Shown: piece after piece, positions 55,021 through 63,984 of the stretch
Numbering within the stretch: position 1 is the stretch's first letter
Layout of the letters: the number at the start of each line of letters is the position of its first letter
Origin: Enterococcaceae bacterium OF42-14pH9A
Lineage (GTDB): Bacteria; Bacillota; Bacilli; Lactobacillales; Enterococcaceae
Assembly: GCA_027692465.1 (NCBI GenBank)
Contig: JAQEYU010000002.1
Span: 186,001 to 250,000, forward strand
Reading direction: 5' to 3'
Length of the DNA stretch: 64,000 nt
The notes under the pieces: model-generated
What the model was told of the DNA's origin: nothing
What the model saw: the letters and a program-made list of their open reading frames with translations, nothing else
Database searches by the model: none
Position numbers and translations under genes: made by a program

Positions 55021-55776
55021 TCACTCGTCAAACAGCACGAACTCCCGGTATTTGCGGGACAGGATGCTCAAGGTGATATTCAGGCAGACCATCGAGATTG
55101 CACCCTCCACGATATTGCTGGGCAGCGGGCTGACTTCATAATACAGCTGGTAGTTGGCGTTATCGCTGAGAAAATTCTTGCCGAAGACTGTGACACTGCA
55201 CAAGGGCACCCGGTTAAGCCGCAGCATTTTGACGGTATCCCGAATACTGGGGGTATTGCCGCTCAATGAAGTGATGATCACCAAGTCTTCTTGATTCAGC
55301 GTGTGGGCAATCATTTCAAAATTTGTTTCACCGGAGATCAGGAAATTCGGCCGCCCCGACAAAAACAAATCGTTGGAAAAATCCTTCGTGTAGTTGTTCT
55401 GCGTGAAACCGGTGGCGTACAGCACGACATTGCGGGCCCCTTTGATGCGATCCAGCAGTGGCTGAAAGTTGACCTGCTGAGCGTATTGGAAGGTCTTGGC
55501 GATATCCTGCTCCAGATTGCCCACCAGATCCTCCGGCATGATCGCCTGCTGCTGCAGACTCTCCGCCAGTGCGTATTTCATATCGGAAAAGCCGCGGAAG
55601 CCCAGCTTTTTAGCCAGACGCAGCACCGAGCTTTTCGATGACAGCAGCACATCTCCCAATTGGATGATGGTCATCTCGTTGACCTCTTTTTTGTGGCTGC
55701 GGACATAGTTGATCATCTCCATCTCAGAATCCGATAATTCCTCGAAATTCAATTTCACATGCTGTTCAAAATCCAT
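55021..55776 (-). CDS. RpiR-family transcriptional regulator
   Basis: A 251-residue regulator. Residues about 1-75 are an RpiR helix-turn-helix (MTIIQLGDVLLSSKSSVLRLAKKLGFRGFSDMKYAL). Residues about 100-240 are an SIS sugar-phosphate binding domain (VVLYATGFTQN, VIITSLSGNTPSI). It lies directly downstream of the PTS/glucosidase operon in the same direction and probably controls it, responding to a sugar phosphate. The ATG at 55776 has GGGAG eight bases upstream and is preferred over a GTG three codons earlier. Confidence 0.9.
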   Translation of the reverse strand: MDFEQHVKLNFEELSDSEMEMINYVRSHKKEVNEMTIIQLGDVLLSSKSSVLRLAKKLGFRGFSDMKYALAESLQQQAIMPEDLVGNLEQDIAKTFQYAQQVNFQPLLDRIKGARNVVLYATGFTQNNYTKDFSNDLFLSGRPNFLISGETNFEMIAHTLNQEDLVIITSLSGNTPSIRDTVKMLRLNRVPLCSVTVFGKNFLSDNANYQLYYEVSPLPSNIVEGAISMVCLNITLSILSRKYREFVLFDE

Positions 55777-55860
55777 CCCTCTCACTCCCTGCTTTCATTA
55801 TAGCAATAAACCGTGCAGCGACAAACCCGAGAGCCGCTGCAAAAAAAGCAGCTCGCCTCA

Positions 55861-55894
55861 AAACAAAAGACTGTCCTCCCATTGGAAAACAGCC
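55861..55894 (-). terminator. Probable terminator of the PTS/glucosidase operon
   Basis: On the minus strand CTGTTTTCC and GGAGGACAG form a stem with one G-U pair, followed by TCTTTTGTTTT. It lies 7 bases after the glucosidase stop codon and before the RpiR gene. Confidence 0.6.
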
Positions 55895-55900
55895 AAGTGC

Positions 55901-57574
55901 TTATTTTGAAAACAGGTATACTCGTGCTTCATAAGGTGCCAAGCGAAGCGTCGCCTCCCACTCGTCGTCAGAGGGATAGTTGCCGATCAACAGCTCTCCC
56001 GCTACGTTTCGGAACTCTTCAGGGACGGTGAAATTCACCTTGTCGGACGCAAACGAACAGATCACCAACAGCCTTTGCTCTGCGGTTTCCCGAATATAAC
56101 TGAAAACTGCCGAATCCGTCGGGGCACACAGCCGGTAGCTGCCGGAGACGATGACCGGACAGCTCTTGCGCAGTCGGATCAGCTTTTGATAATAATAGAA
56201 GACCGAATCAGGATCTGCCAGATTGGCCTCGGCATTAATCGTCCGATTGTCAGGAGAATAAGCGATCCACGGCGTACCGGTGGAAAAGCCGCTGTCCGCC
56301 GCCCCGTTCCAAGGCATCGGGGTCCGGGCGTTGTCGCGAGACTTCAGGTAAACCGCTCGCCGAATATCTGCCTCTGCTTCGCCGGCTGCCTGCATTTCTT
56401 CATAGACATAGCGGGTCTCGATGTCCTGATAGTCCGTCATGGAGGTAAAGGGCACATTTTTCATCCCCAGCTCTTCTCCTTGAAAAATATACGGAGTCCC
56501 CTTCATCAGATGCAGCAGTGTCGCCAGCATTTTCGCCGAAGTCTCCCGATAGCGGCCCTCGTCGCCAAAGCGGGTCACCGCCCGCGGCTGATCATGATTG
56601 CTCCAATAGAGCGAATTCCAGCCTTGTGCCAGCTTTTCCTGCCACTCGGTCATGACACTGCGCAAGTCGCTGAGTTTGAAGCGGATATCGGAAAACTTGC
56701 CGTATTTGCCGTAATCCAGATGCATATGGTCAAAATGAAAGACCATATCCAACTCTTCTCGTTCCGGAAAGGTGTACAGCTGTGCTTGCGTGCTGTCGGT
56801 ATTGGGGGTTTCTCCCACGGTCATCACATCGTAGCAGCTGAGGACCAGTTCGTGCATCTCGTGCAGAAACTCGTGGACTCGGGGACCGTTGGAGGCACCG
56901 GCGTAATAGGCCTTTGTGTAGGGCATCGTTGCCGGTGCATCCGGGTAATCCGGGCGCTTGCTGATCAGACTGATGACATCCATGCGGAAGCCGTCAATTC
57001 CCAGCTCGAACCAGTAGCCCATCATCTCATAAATCTTTGCCCGAACCTCTGGATTCTCCCAGTTGAGATCCGGCTGCTCCTTGGCAAAGCAGTGGAGATA
57101 ATACTGACCCCGCTCCGGTACGTACTCCCAAGCCGGACCGCCGAATGTCGAGCCCCAGTTGGTGGGTGGGGTGCCGTCTGCTTGGGGATCCTTCCAGATA
57201 TAAAAGTCGGCAAAGGGATTGGTGCGGTCTTTTTTTGAAGCCTGGAACCAGTCATGCTGATCACTGGTATGGTTGACCACCAGATCCAGGATGATCCGGA
57301 TCTTTTTTTCGTGAGCGGCTGCCAGCAGAGCTTTGAAATCCGCCAAGGTCCCGTACATAGGATTGATGGCATAGTAATCGCTGATATCATAGCCGTTGTC
57401 CACTAAAGGCGACTGGAAAATGGGGTTGAGCCACAACACGTCTACCCCCAGCTCCTCCAGATACGGCAGCTTTTCCATGATTCCGCGAAAATCCCCGATT
57501 CCGTCACCGTTGCTGTCTTTGAAGCTTTGGGGATAGATCTGATAAACGACGCTTTCCTGCCACCATTTACTCAT
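55901..57574 (-). CDS. Oligo-1,6-glucosidase, GH13 subfamily 31
   Basis: A 557-residue alpha-glucosidase. The GH13 regions are complete: DLVVNHTSD (residues 98-106), GFRMDVISLI with nucleophile Asp199, VGETPN with acid/base Glu255, and SNHDQPR with the transition-state Asp328. Val200 directly after the nucleophile is the residue known to favour alpha-1,6 bonds (isomaltase type). It cleaves a phosphorylated or free alpha-glucoside brought in by the PTS. Its ATG overlaps the IIA stop (TAATG). Confidence 0.92.
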   Translation of the reverse strand: MSKWWQESVVYQIYPQSFKDSNGDGIGDFRGIMEKLPYLEELGVDVLWLNPIFQSPLVDNGYDISDYYAINPMYGTLADFKALLAAAHEKKIRIILDLVVNHTSDQHDWFQASKKDRTNPFADFYIWKDPQADGTPPTNWGSTFGGPAWEYVPERGQYYLHCFAKEQPDLNWENPEVRAKIYEMMGYWFELGIDGFRMDVISLISKRPDYPDAPATMPYTKAYYAGASNGPRVHEFLHEMHELVLSCYDVMTVGETPNTDSTQAQLYTFPEREELDMVFHFDHMHLDYGKYGKFSDIRFKLSDLRSVMTEWQEKLAQGWNSLYWSNHDQPRAVTRFGDEGRYRETSAKMLATLLHLMKGTPYIFQGEELGMKNVPFTSMTDYQDIETRYVYEEMQAAGEAEADIRRAVYLKSRDNARTPMPWNGAADSGFSTGTPWIAYSPDNRTINAEANLADPDSVFYYYQKLIRLRKSCPVIVSGSYRLCAPTDSAVFSYIRETAEQRLLVICSFASDKVNFTVPEEFRNVAGELLIGNYPSDDEWEATLRLAPYEARVYLFSK

Positions 57575-57993
57575 TACTCATCCTCCTCCGTCAAAGCCGC
57601 TGCTGCCAGATAGTCATTGACATACAGCAGCTGTTCCCGGGCTTCCTTGACGGCGCCAGCAACTGCGGCAGCCTCGATTTTCCCGGCTCCCAGACTCAGA
57701 ATCAGAGTCAGGATCACCGGCAGATTCATTCCGGTGACGAGATGGACATTGCCCTGTGCCAAATAGGGGGTGAAGGCCTGATTGACCGAGCCTCCCAGCA
57801 GATCGGTAAAGACCAGCGCCTCGTCGTCGGGTCCGACTGCTGCCAACGCCTGTGCGACTGCATCAGTCACCGGCGTGTTGTCCAGGTAAGCGTCGATGAC
57901 GGTGATTTCACCGGTATTCGGGGCAATGTATTGCAAGGTATCGCTTAAGCCGGATGCCATTTTGTGATGGCTGGCAATGATGATTTTACGCAT
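57574..57993 (-). CDS. Mannose-family PTS EIIA component
   Basis: A 139-residue cytoplasmic IIA protein of the mannose family. IIIASHHKMASGLSD carries the phosphorylated His near residue 8-9, and VFTDLLGGSVNQAF is the family's second block. It receives phosphate from HPr and passes it to IIB. The ATG at 57993 has AAAGGAAG upstream. It is separate from IIB rather than fused, and overlaps the glucosidase start. Confidence 0.9.
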   Translation of the reverse strand: MRKIIIASHHKMASGLSDTLQYIAPNTGEITVIDAYLDNTPVTDAVAQALAAVGPDDEALVFTDLLGGSVNQAFTPYLAQGNVHLVTGMNLPVILTLILSLGAGKIEAAAVAGAVKEAREQLLYVNDYLAAAALTEEDE

Positions 57994-58090
57994 GTTTTTC
58001 TTCCTTTCTGTTAAAAAGGACGTTTGCCGACCCGCTGACAGCAGACTGGTCAAACGCCCCTTAGATGCTCGTTTTTTCAGTTATTACCCC

Positions 58091-58906
58091 TTAGACAGTC
58101 AAGATACCGCAGAAGGACAGCAGGATCGACAAAGCAATCAGGGCAAAAATGATCTGAATGACACTGAGCTTTTTACCGGCAATCAGCTTATACACCGCAA
58201 AAGCCAGCAGCGCCGGTAACAGGGCCGGCATGATCTTGTCCAGAATATCACTTTGGATGGGCAGCTTGACTTTACCGGTTTTAAAAACCAGCCCGACATT
58301 GATTTTGACGACCGACGGGATCAACGCTCCCACCACCGTCAGTCCCATGATGGAGGCGGCCTCGGTGAAGACCGACAATTTGCTGCCTAAAGTCGTTACC
58401 AGCTTCAAGCCGGAAGTATAGCCGATATTAAAGAGCTTGAACCGGAAAAACAGGAAGAAGATATTCAGACACAGCCAGATGATTGCACCGATGGGATTGC
58501 CTTCGAGCCCCATGTAGGCAGCGATGGATCCCATGATAGTGGGATACAAAACCCAGACCAGCGTGTCCCCCACACCGGCAAGGGGCCCCATCATCCCGGT
58601 CTTGAAACTTTGGACCGCCTCCAGTGAAGCAACGCCGTCTTTTTCCTCCATTGCCAGGCTGGCACCCAACAGCAGATTGGCCATCCAGGTGGTGGTGTTG
58701 AAGTATTTGTAATGATTGTTCAGCGATGCGATATACTCTTGATCGTCAGGATAGATCTTTCGCAGCGCTTTTTCCAGACCGAAGACCACTGCCGGTCCCT
58801 GTTGATTTTCATAATTGAAGGTATTGCAGGCCATGAACATGTAACGCAGCGCAGCCTGGTTGATGTCTTTTTTGGTGAGTTTCCCCGTTGTTACATCGTT
58901 ATTCAT
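58091..58906 (-). CDS. Mannose-family PTS EIID component
   Basis: A 271-residue IID membrane protein. LTKKDINQAALRYMFM, a family entry motif, is followed by FNYENQQGPAVVFGLEKAL, then membrane helices and GPLAGVGDTLVWVLYPT. It forms the membrane channel with IIC. The ATG overlaps the IIC end by eight bases with GAGGGGG upstream. About 100 bases separate its stop from IIA. Confidence 0.92.
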   Translation of the reverse strand: MNNDVTTGKLTKKDINQAALRYMFMACNTFNYENQQGPAVVFGLEKALRKIYPDDQEYIASLNNHYKYFNTTTWMANLLLGASLAMEEKDGVASLEAVQSFKTGMMGPLAGVGDTLVWVLYPTIMGSIAAYMGLEGNPIGAIIWLCLNIFFLFFRFKLFNIGYTSGLKLVTTLGSKLSVFTEAASIMGLTVVGALIPSVVKINVGLVFKTGKVKLPIQSDILDKIMPALLPALLAFAVYKLIAGKKLSVIQIIFALIALSILLSFCGILTV

Positions 58907-59705
58907 CGAAATCGTCCCCCTCGCTTGCAACTACTGCCGCTCCGCCGTCAGCCGCGGTCCGGTCTGCTTTGTGCATCTCAGTTGTGAAATAATAGTAGGC
59001 CAGTGCGAAACCGATGATGGAAATCCCCAGAATCGGCAGTTGCAGATAAGCGGCAAAGACAAAGCCCAAAAGCAGCATCGTCAGGTATTTCTTCACCGGC
59101 ATTACCTGCAGCAACAACGCAATCCCTACCACCGGCAGCAGATTGCCGGCTATCGACAAGCCGTCGGTGAACCATTGAGGGACCACCTGCAGAATCACTT
59201 TGACGATTTTGTCACCGAAAAGGACACAAAGCGCAGTCGGCAGGCCGGTCGACAAGCCGAAGATCACCGGTCCCAGCCACAAGATCCGATTCATCTTATG
59301 AAAATTCCCCAGATTGGCCGCTTTTTGGGCCGCATGGGTCACGTAGGTATTCAGCAGTTTTGCCAAAACATCCAACTGAATCCCCAACATCCCCACCGGA
59401 ACGCCCACCGCCAAAGCGACAGCCTTGGCTTCTTCAATATCACTGGTGGTCCGAATCGCCACGTAGATTCCCACCAGTGCTGCCAGGCCCCAGTTGGGTA
59501 CCGAAGAGCCGCCGATATTAGCAACCCCCAGTGCCATCAGCTGGAAGGTCCCACCGATGATCATCGCGGTCTGCATATCTCCCATGATAATCCCGGCAAA
59601 CAATGCCACCATGATCGGGAACCAGGTAGTCACCACCAAACCCTGCTGGTCGATGACCATCCACACCGCCAAGGCGATGATCAATATTCCTTGAATGATT
59701 TCCAT
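58899..59705 (-). CDS. Mannose-family PTS EIIC component
   Basis: A 268-residue IIC membrane protein with about eight helices. The conserved GIIMGDMQTAMIIGGTFQLMALG block and SSVPNWGLAALVG are typical of ManY-type IIC. It forms the sugar-binding channel with IID. The last 20 residues are acidic and Ala/Gly rich. GAGGAG precedes the ATG. Confidence 0.92.
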   Translation of the reverse strand: MEIIQGILIIALAVWMVIDQQGLVVTTWFPIMVALFAGIIMGDMQTAMIIGGTFQLMALGVANIGGSSVPNWGLAALVGIYVAIRTTSDIEEAKAVALAVGVPVGMLGIQLDVLAKLLNTYVTHAAQKAANLGNFHKMNRILWLGPVIFGLSTGLPTALCVLFGDKIVKVILQVVPQWFTDGLSIAGNLLPVVGIALLLQVMPVKKYLTMLLLGFVFAAYLQLPILGISIIGFALAYYYFTTEMHKADRTAADGGAAVVASEGDDFDE

Positions 59706-59731
59706 CCGTTTCTCCTCATTTCTCTGATTGT

Positions 59732-60208
59732 TTACTTGATATACGTTTCTAAGCTTTCTTCGGCATCACTGGGAACAAAATGGAAGGTCACCGGGATCCC
59801 CTGAGCCTGCAGTGCTTTCAGATCCGCGACTTCCTGCGGACTGACGGCCACCATTTTTTTCACGGTCGTCTTGCCTTCACCGTCGAACATGATTCCGATG
59901 TTAACCTTGGGAATCTTGACCCCGCCGGCTGCCAGCTTCAAGAGGGTCGCCGGTTCTCTGACGATCAAAAAGACATTGTGGTTGTCGTATTTGCCGCTGT
60001 TGAAATTGGTGATTGCAGTCTCCGTATCGATGATGGACATGCCGGTGCCCGCCGGTTTACTCATGCGCATCGCTGCTTTTTGCATTTCGTCTTGACTAAC
60101 CTCGTCATCTACTACCATTAAACGTTTGGCATGGGTCGCTCCCGCCCACTGGGTCACGACGATTCCGTGGATCAGTCGCTGGTCGATTCTCGCTAATACT
60201 AATGTCAT
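59732..60208 (-). CDS. Mannose-family PTS EIIB component
   Basis: A 158-residue IIB protein. LARIDQRLIHGIVVTQWA holds the phosphorylated His14 in RLIHG. It transfers phosphate from IIA to the incoming sugar. It is the first gene of the operon IIB-IIC-IID-IIA-glucosidase. GGAGC lies eight bases before the ATG. The sugar is not shown by the sequence, but the glucosidase suggests an alpha-1,6-linked glucoside such as isomaltose. Confidence 0.93.
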   Translation of the reverse strand: MTLVLARIDQRLIHGIVVTQWAGATHAKRLMVVDDEVSQDEMQKAAMRMSKPAGTGMSIIDTETAITNFNSGKYDNHNVFLIVREPATLLKLAAGGVKIPKVNIGIMFDGEGKTTVKKMVAVSPQEVADLKALQAQGIPVTFHFVPSDAEESLETYIK

Positions 60209-60248
60209 GGTGTCCCGCTCCTTTTTTTCTGTTATCGTTTACAGGTTC

Positions 60249-60277
60249 AGTATAGGTTCAGAATGAAAGCGATACAA
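60249..60277 (-). promoter_or_regulatory. Promoter of the PTS operon with overlapping cre-like site
   Basis: On the minus strand TTGTAT and TATACT are separated by 17 bases. On the plus strand ATGAAAGCGATACAA (60263-60277), which covers the -35 box and spacer, resembles a CcpA cre site (WTGNAANCGNWNNCW) with one mismatch. It fits catabolite repression of the PTS operon. No RpiR operator could be recognised. Confidence 0.55.
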
Positions 60278-60417
60278 TACTTTGGCGCTGTCTTGGGAAA
60301 AGGGTGTTATCTTTGGCACAAGTATCAAGTTTCCGGGAATTTTCCCGGAAGCCGTCTCAGCAACCTGTTCCGGCAAAAAGCCGCGAAACAGTCGCCCCCT
60401 TCCTTCCCACCGCAAAA

Positions 60418-60465
60418 TAAAAAAGCCTTCTGCAGCCGATCATCAGATCGACAGCAGAAGACTTT
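60418..60465 (-). terminator. Terminator of the tatD-rnmV-rsmA operon
   Basis: On the minus strand AAAGTCTTCTGC and GCAGAAGGCTTTTTT pair, with an inner CGATC/GATCG stem around TGAT. It lies about 80 bases past the rsmA stop. No gene is seen in 60278-60417. Confidence 0.85.
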
Positions 60466-60547
60466 CCTTCGGTTGGCCAAGTGAGCAATAACATGCAGGC
60501 CAAGCGTCGTGACACCCGCCTGCCACAGCCATTACCTGCATTGATAA

Positions 60548-61432
60548 TTATCCTTTCAAGGCTTCCATCGCATTACTGAGTCGGGCAAATTCCTCAAGTG
60601 AGAGGGTTTCGCCCCGACGCTTGGGATCGATAGCTGCCTGCTCCAGACTGGCGGTCAGCCAGGCCTTGGCGTCATCGTCTTTGCCATAGCTGTGGAGCAG
60701 ATTGTTCCACAGCGTTTTGCGCCGCAATTGAAAAGCTGCTTTTGTCAGCTTGAAGAATTCTTTTTCACTGGTGACTGTCACTGCCAGCTGAGGGCGACGG
60801 GTCAGCTTTAAGATAGCGGAATCCACGTTTGGCTGCGGTACAAAGACGGTCTTGGGCACAATGAAGGCCAACTTGGCTTCCATATAATACTGGACGGCAA
60901 TCGTCAGAGAGCCGTATGCCTTGGTTCCCGGAGCCGCCGAAATCCGGTCTGCCACTTCTTTTTGCATCATGACTACCATTTCAGCCACCGGCAGATCGGA
61001 TTCCAAAAAGTGCATCATGATCGGTGTAGTGATGTAATAAGGCAGGTTGGCCACGACTTTGATGGGCAGCGCTTCAGTAAAGACCTCTTTGGTTACCTGC
61101 GGCAGATTCGCCGTCAGAACGTCTTGGTGCTGCACCGTCACGTTGGGATATTCCCGCAAAGTGTCCTGTAAGACCGGAATCAGACGGTCGTCGATCTCAA
61201 AAGCCAGCACCTGATGCGCGCTGCGGGCCAAATGCTCCGTCAGTGCGCCGATCCCCGGGCCCACTTCGATAACGTTGGTCTTGTCATCGATAGCGCCGGT
61301 CTCGACGATCTTGCGCAGAATATTGGGCTCGGTTAAAAAGTTTTGGCCCAGGCTTTTTTTGAAGGTGAAGCCGTGTTTTTTCAGAATGTCGCGGGTCTTG
61401 GAAGGGGTAGCGATATCGCGGTTATCTTTCAT
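60548..61432 (-). CDS. rsmA: 16S rRNA (adenine1518/1519-N6) dimethyltransferase
   Basis: A 294-residue KsgA/Rsm[15 protein letters not shown] opens it, [16 protein letters not shown] is the SAM-binding loop, and [10 protein letters not shown] is the catalytic motif. It dimethylates two adenines in the 3' hairpin of 16S rRNA during small-subunit assembly. GAGGACAACT precedes the ATG. The order tatD-rnmV-rsmA is conserved in Firmicutes. Confidence 0.97.
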   Translation of the reverse strand: MKDNRDIATPSKTRDILKKHGFTFKKSLGQNFLTEPNILRKIVETGAIDDKTNVIEVGPGIGALTEHLARSAHQVLAFEIDDRLIPVLQDTLREYPNVTVQHQDVLTANLPQVTKEVFTEALPIKVVANLPYYITTPIMMHFLESDLPVAEMVVMMQKEVADRISAAPGTKAYGSLTIAVQYYMEAKLAFIVPKTVFVPQPNVDSAILKLTRRPQLAVTVTSEKEFFKLTKAAFQLRRKTLWNNLLHSYGKDDDAKAWLTASLEQAAIDPKRRGETLSLEEFARLSNAMEALKG

Positions 61433-61490
61433 AGTTGTCCTCGTTTTCTTATACTTGCAATGTCAGCGGCAGTTTGCGCCGTCGATTCGT

Positions 61491-62177
61491 TCAATTCTCA
61501 TCGGCCAGTTCTGCTTCGACAACCGTCATAGCAGCAGCTAGCTCTGCCTCTGTTATGCGAAACATCGCCAACCGTTTTTCCAACTGTTTGGCATTGGTGT
61601 AGCCGATCCGCAGCTGGTCCCCCAGCTTTTCACGGCGTATTTTCGATCCGGCTCCGGCTATTAAACCATATTCCATCAAGGTTTGTCTAGGGAGCTTCGG
61701 TGTCGCTGCGGCGTCGGTCGCCGTCAACGGGGTCACCACTTTCCGCAACGCTTCCAGGATTGCACTGTCGGAGGCGTGTTCGACTCCGAGACTGCCGCGC
61801 TTGTTGCCGGGGGCTGCCTGGGCGCGGGACAAAAAGGCATGCTTGGCGTCCGGGACAGCTTCCATGATGGTTTTGCGGATCTTTTCACCGGAAAAATCCG
61901 GATCGGTGAAGACGATCACCCCCCGCGTCTCCTGGGCGTGTTCGATCTGAGCCAGGATCTCCTCATTGATCGCTGATCCGATCGTCTCAATCGTATCGGC
62001 CGCCACGATCTCCTGCAGACGCCGGGTGTCGTCTTTGCCTTCCACCACGATGATTTCTTCAATCTGCAGACGTTCGGTCGGCACACTCAGTTCCCCTGCC
62101 AGCCCTTGCTGCAATTTCTTATCCTGACGCTTTTGACGCCGGTCGACTTCTGTCATCTCACGGGACTCCCTTCTCAT
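61491..62177 (-). CDS. rnmV: Ribonuclease M5
   Basis: A Toprim-domain RNase M5. [15 protein letters not shown] and [13 protein letters not shown] are the Toprim catalytic blocks; it trims 5S rRNA precursors. The start overlaps the tatD stop (ATGA); an internal ATG at 62156 has AGGGAG nine bases upstream and is equally likely (221 residues). Either way the Toprim domain is preceded by 34-41 charged residues that most RNase M5 proteins lack. Confidence 0.92.
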   Translation of the reverse strand: MRRESREMTEVDRRQKRQDKKLQQGLAGELSVPTERLQIEEIIVVEGKDDTRRLQEIVAADTIETIGSAINEEILAQIEHAQETRGVIVFTDPDFSGEKIRKTIMEAVPDAKHAFLSRAQAAPGNKRGSLGVEHASDSAILEALRKVVTPLTATDAAATPKLPRQTLMEYGLIAGAGSKIRREKLGDQLRIGYTNAKQLEKRLAMFRITEAELAAAMTVVEAELADEN

Positions 62178-62950
62178 TGGTCTTGCGGAATCCTGAACAA
62201 CTGATGGGCATTGTCCCAGGTGATCCGGGCGACGTCTTCAGTAGGCAGCCCCCGCAGTTGTGCAATTTTTTCCGTAACATAAAAAGTATAGCCGGGCTCA
62301 TTACGCTTGCCCCGATACGGCATCGGTGCCAGATAAGGCGCGTCCGTCTCCACCAGCAACCGCTCCAAAGGCACGCCGACTGCCGCTTCTTGGACATCCA
62401 GCGCTTTTTTAAAAGTCACTACGCCGGAAAAGGAAAGATGCATCCCCAGGTCCAAAAAGCGTTTGGCCCATTCCAGATCACCGCTGTAGCTATGCATGAT
62501 TCCGCCGATATCCCGCACATCCTCGTCTTTCAAAATCCGATAAGTATCTTCAGTGGCCTCCCGCATATGGATGCTGATCGGCAGACCGTGCTCCTTGGCA
62601 ACGGCAATCTGGCGTCGAAAGACCCGCTCCTGCACGTCTTTAGGATCTTCCATCCAGTGATAATCCAGACCGATCTCCCCGTAAGCTACCACTTTCGGAA
62701 GTGCCAGCTGCTGTTCCAGACGCTTTTCCACCTCAGGAGTATAGCTGCCGGCTTCAGTCGGATGCCAACCGATAATACTATACACGCCGGGAAACTGCTG
62801 GTTGAGCTCCAGCGACTTTTCAATCGTCGCCGCATCAAACCCGACGACCGCCATCTTGGTAACGCCCAGCTCCTGCGCACGGCGAACGACCTCTGCCTCT
62901 TCGCCGCGAAACTGTTCGGCATTCAAATGCGTATGTGAATCAAAAATCAT
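62174..62950 (-). CDS. tatD: TatD-family metal-dependent hydrolase (YabD)
   Basis: A 258-residue TatD/YabD protein. [13 protein letters not shown] holds the first metal-binding His pair, [18 protein letters not shown] and [10 protein letters not shown] supply the other ligands. Family members show 3'-5' exonuclease activity. It is the first gene of the tatD-rnmV-rsmA unit. Length and motifs are normal. Confidence 0.94.
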   Translation of the reverse strand: MIFDSHTHLNAEQFRGEEAEVVRRAQELGVTKMAVVGFDAATIEKSLELNQQFPGVYSIIGWHPTEAGSYTPEVEKRLEQQLALPKVVAYGEIGLDYHWMEDPKDVQERVFRRQIAVAKEHGLPISIHMREATEDTYRILKDEDVRDIGGIMHSYSGDLEWAKRFLDLGMHLSFSGVVTFKKALDVQEAAVGVPLERLLVETDAPYLAPMPYRGKRNEPGYTFYVTEKIAQLRGLPTEDVARITWDNAHQLFRIPQDQ

Positions 62951-63104
62951 AGCAATGCTCGCTCCTGTTCTTTGACGGCCGAGCCGCCCTTTTCCCTCCT
63001 ACTTTAGCACAAAAGACAGCAAAGCAAAACGGACAGCGCCCTGCTTGCGCTATTCTTATAAAAAAATCCGTCCCCGGTCGGATTCTCCAACGGCTATTTT
63101 CTAC

Positions 63105-63110
63105 TATAAT
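63105..63110 (+). promoter_or_regulatory. Possible -10 box before the last gene
   Basis: A TATAAT lies about 190 bases before the membrane protein gene. The -35 region (TTCTCC with 16-base spacing) is weak. The rest of the gap 62951-63300 holds the stem-loop described at 63151-63192. Confidence 0.4.
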
Positions 63111-63150
63111 AGGAACGATAATTAAAGGGCAAACGCAACCCGCTGCCTCC

Positions 63151-63192
63151 AGCGTAATTTCGGAGCGAATGAGGTGTGGCCGAAATTACGCT
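63151..63192 (+). promoter_or_regulatory. Stable 13-bp stem-loop in the leader of the last gene
   Basis: AGCGTAATTTCGG and CCGAAATTACGCT pair perfectly around a 16-base loop. A CTTCG/CGAAG hairpin with a T6 loop follows at about 63246-63260. The leader is about 180 bases long. It does not match a T-box or another riboswitch I know; it may be an attenuator or an mRNA stability element. Confidence 0.5.
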
Positions 63193-63300
63193 GCGAACCC
63201 AGCTACACCCGGGATCCCACCTTGCCGTAGCGATCGGAACAAGCGGCTTCGTTTTTTCGAAGGGGCCCGCCAAAGAAAGTCTAAGAATGGAGATCTGCTG

Positions 63301-63984
63301 ATGAACCACTTTGAAAACCGCTACCCGACAACAGCCGCCTGGTTGCGCCGTCAAAAAGACAATCGCCCGGATCGACGTGCGCAGGGAGCGAGTCACTGGC
63401 TGATGCTGGTGGCATTGGCTGCTCTGACCGCCGCTGACTTTCGCTGGCAGTTGGCGGGAATTTTACTGATAACGGCATTGACTGCTTTGTTGCGGGGACC
63501 GGGGATGCTCGTGACCGGGATGCTTTATGCCGCTGTAGTAGGCTTTTTCCCGCCCTTGGGCTTCCTGCTGACAGCCCTGTTTTTCCTGCTTTCCCTGTGG
63601 CAGCTGCAAAAGAGCTGGCGTTTTTATCTGTTTGCAGCCGGTTTTTACAGTTGGCCCTTGGCAGTATCCGCCTTGGAGGCACTGGGAATACTGGGGCGTG
63701 ACCGACTGACCCTGGCCCTGACAGTCGGCGCCGCCCTCCTCTTGGGCCAGCTGACGTTGAGCGCCCTTTACCGCAGCGGTCTGGACAGCCGCAGTCTGGC
63801 TGTTGCCCTGCTGCAAGCCCCGTTTGACTTTCTGCTGCTGTTTTTGCCCCGCCGTCTCAAAAAACGAATCGCGCCGGACTTTGCTTCGGCACGACAGGCC
63901 GCCCTGGCACGACCGTCCCGCCGTCCCCTGGATGCAGGGCAGCGTCCCAAAGCCTCCTTCGTTTTTTTCAGAACAAAAAAATAA
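63301..63984 (+). CDS. Unknown integral membrane protein
   Basis: A 227-residue protein. A polar basic start (MNHFENRYPTTAAWLRRQKD) is followed by five or six helices between residues about 33 and 180, and a basic tail ends it. GGAG lies eight bases before the ATG; the longer frame from 63169 is not coding. It is divergent from tatD. I do not recognise the family. Confidence 0.75.
   Translation: MNHFENRYPTTAAWLRRQKDNRPDRRAQGASHWLMLVALAALTAADFRWQLAGILLITALTALLRGPGMLVTGMLYAAVVGFFPPLGFLLTALFFLLSLWQLQKSWRFYLFAAGFYSWPLAVSALEALGILGRDRLTLALTVGAALLLGQLTLSALYRSGLDSRSLAVALLQAPFDFLLLFLPRRLKKRIAPDFASARQAALARPSRRPLDAGQRPKASFVFFRTKK

Noticed and set aside
63120..63300. Possible T-box leader before the last membrane protein
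   Set aside because: The conserved T-box sequence AGGGTGGNACCGCG and a terminator with the matching bulge are not present.
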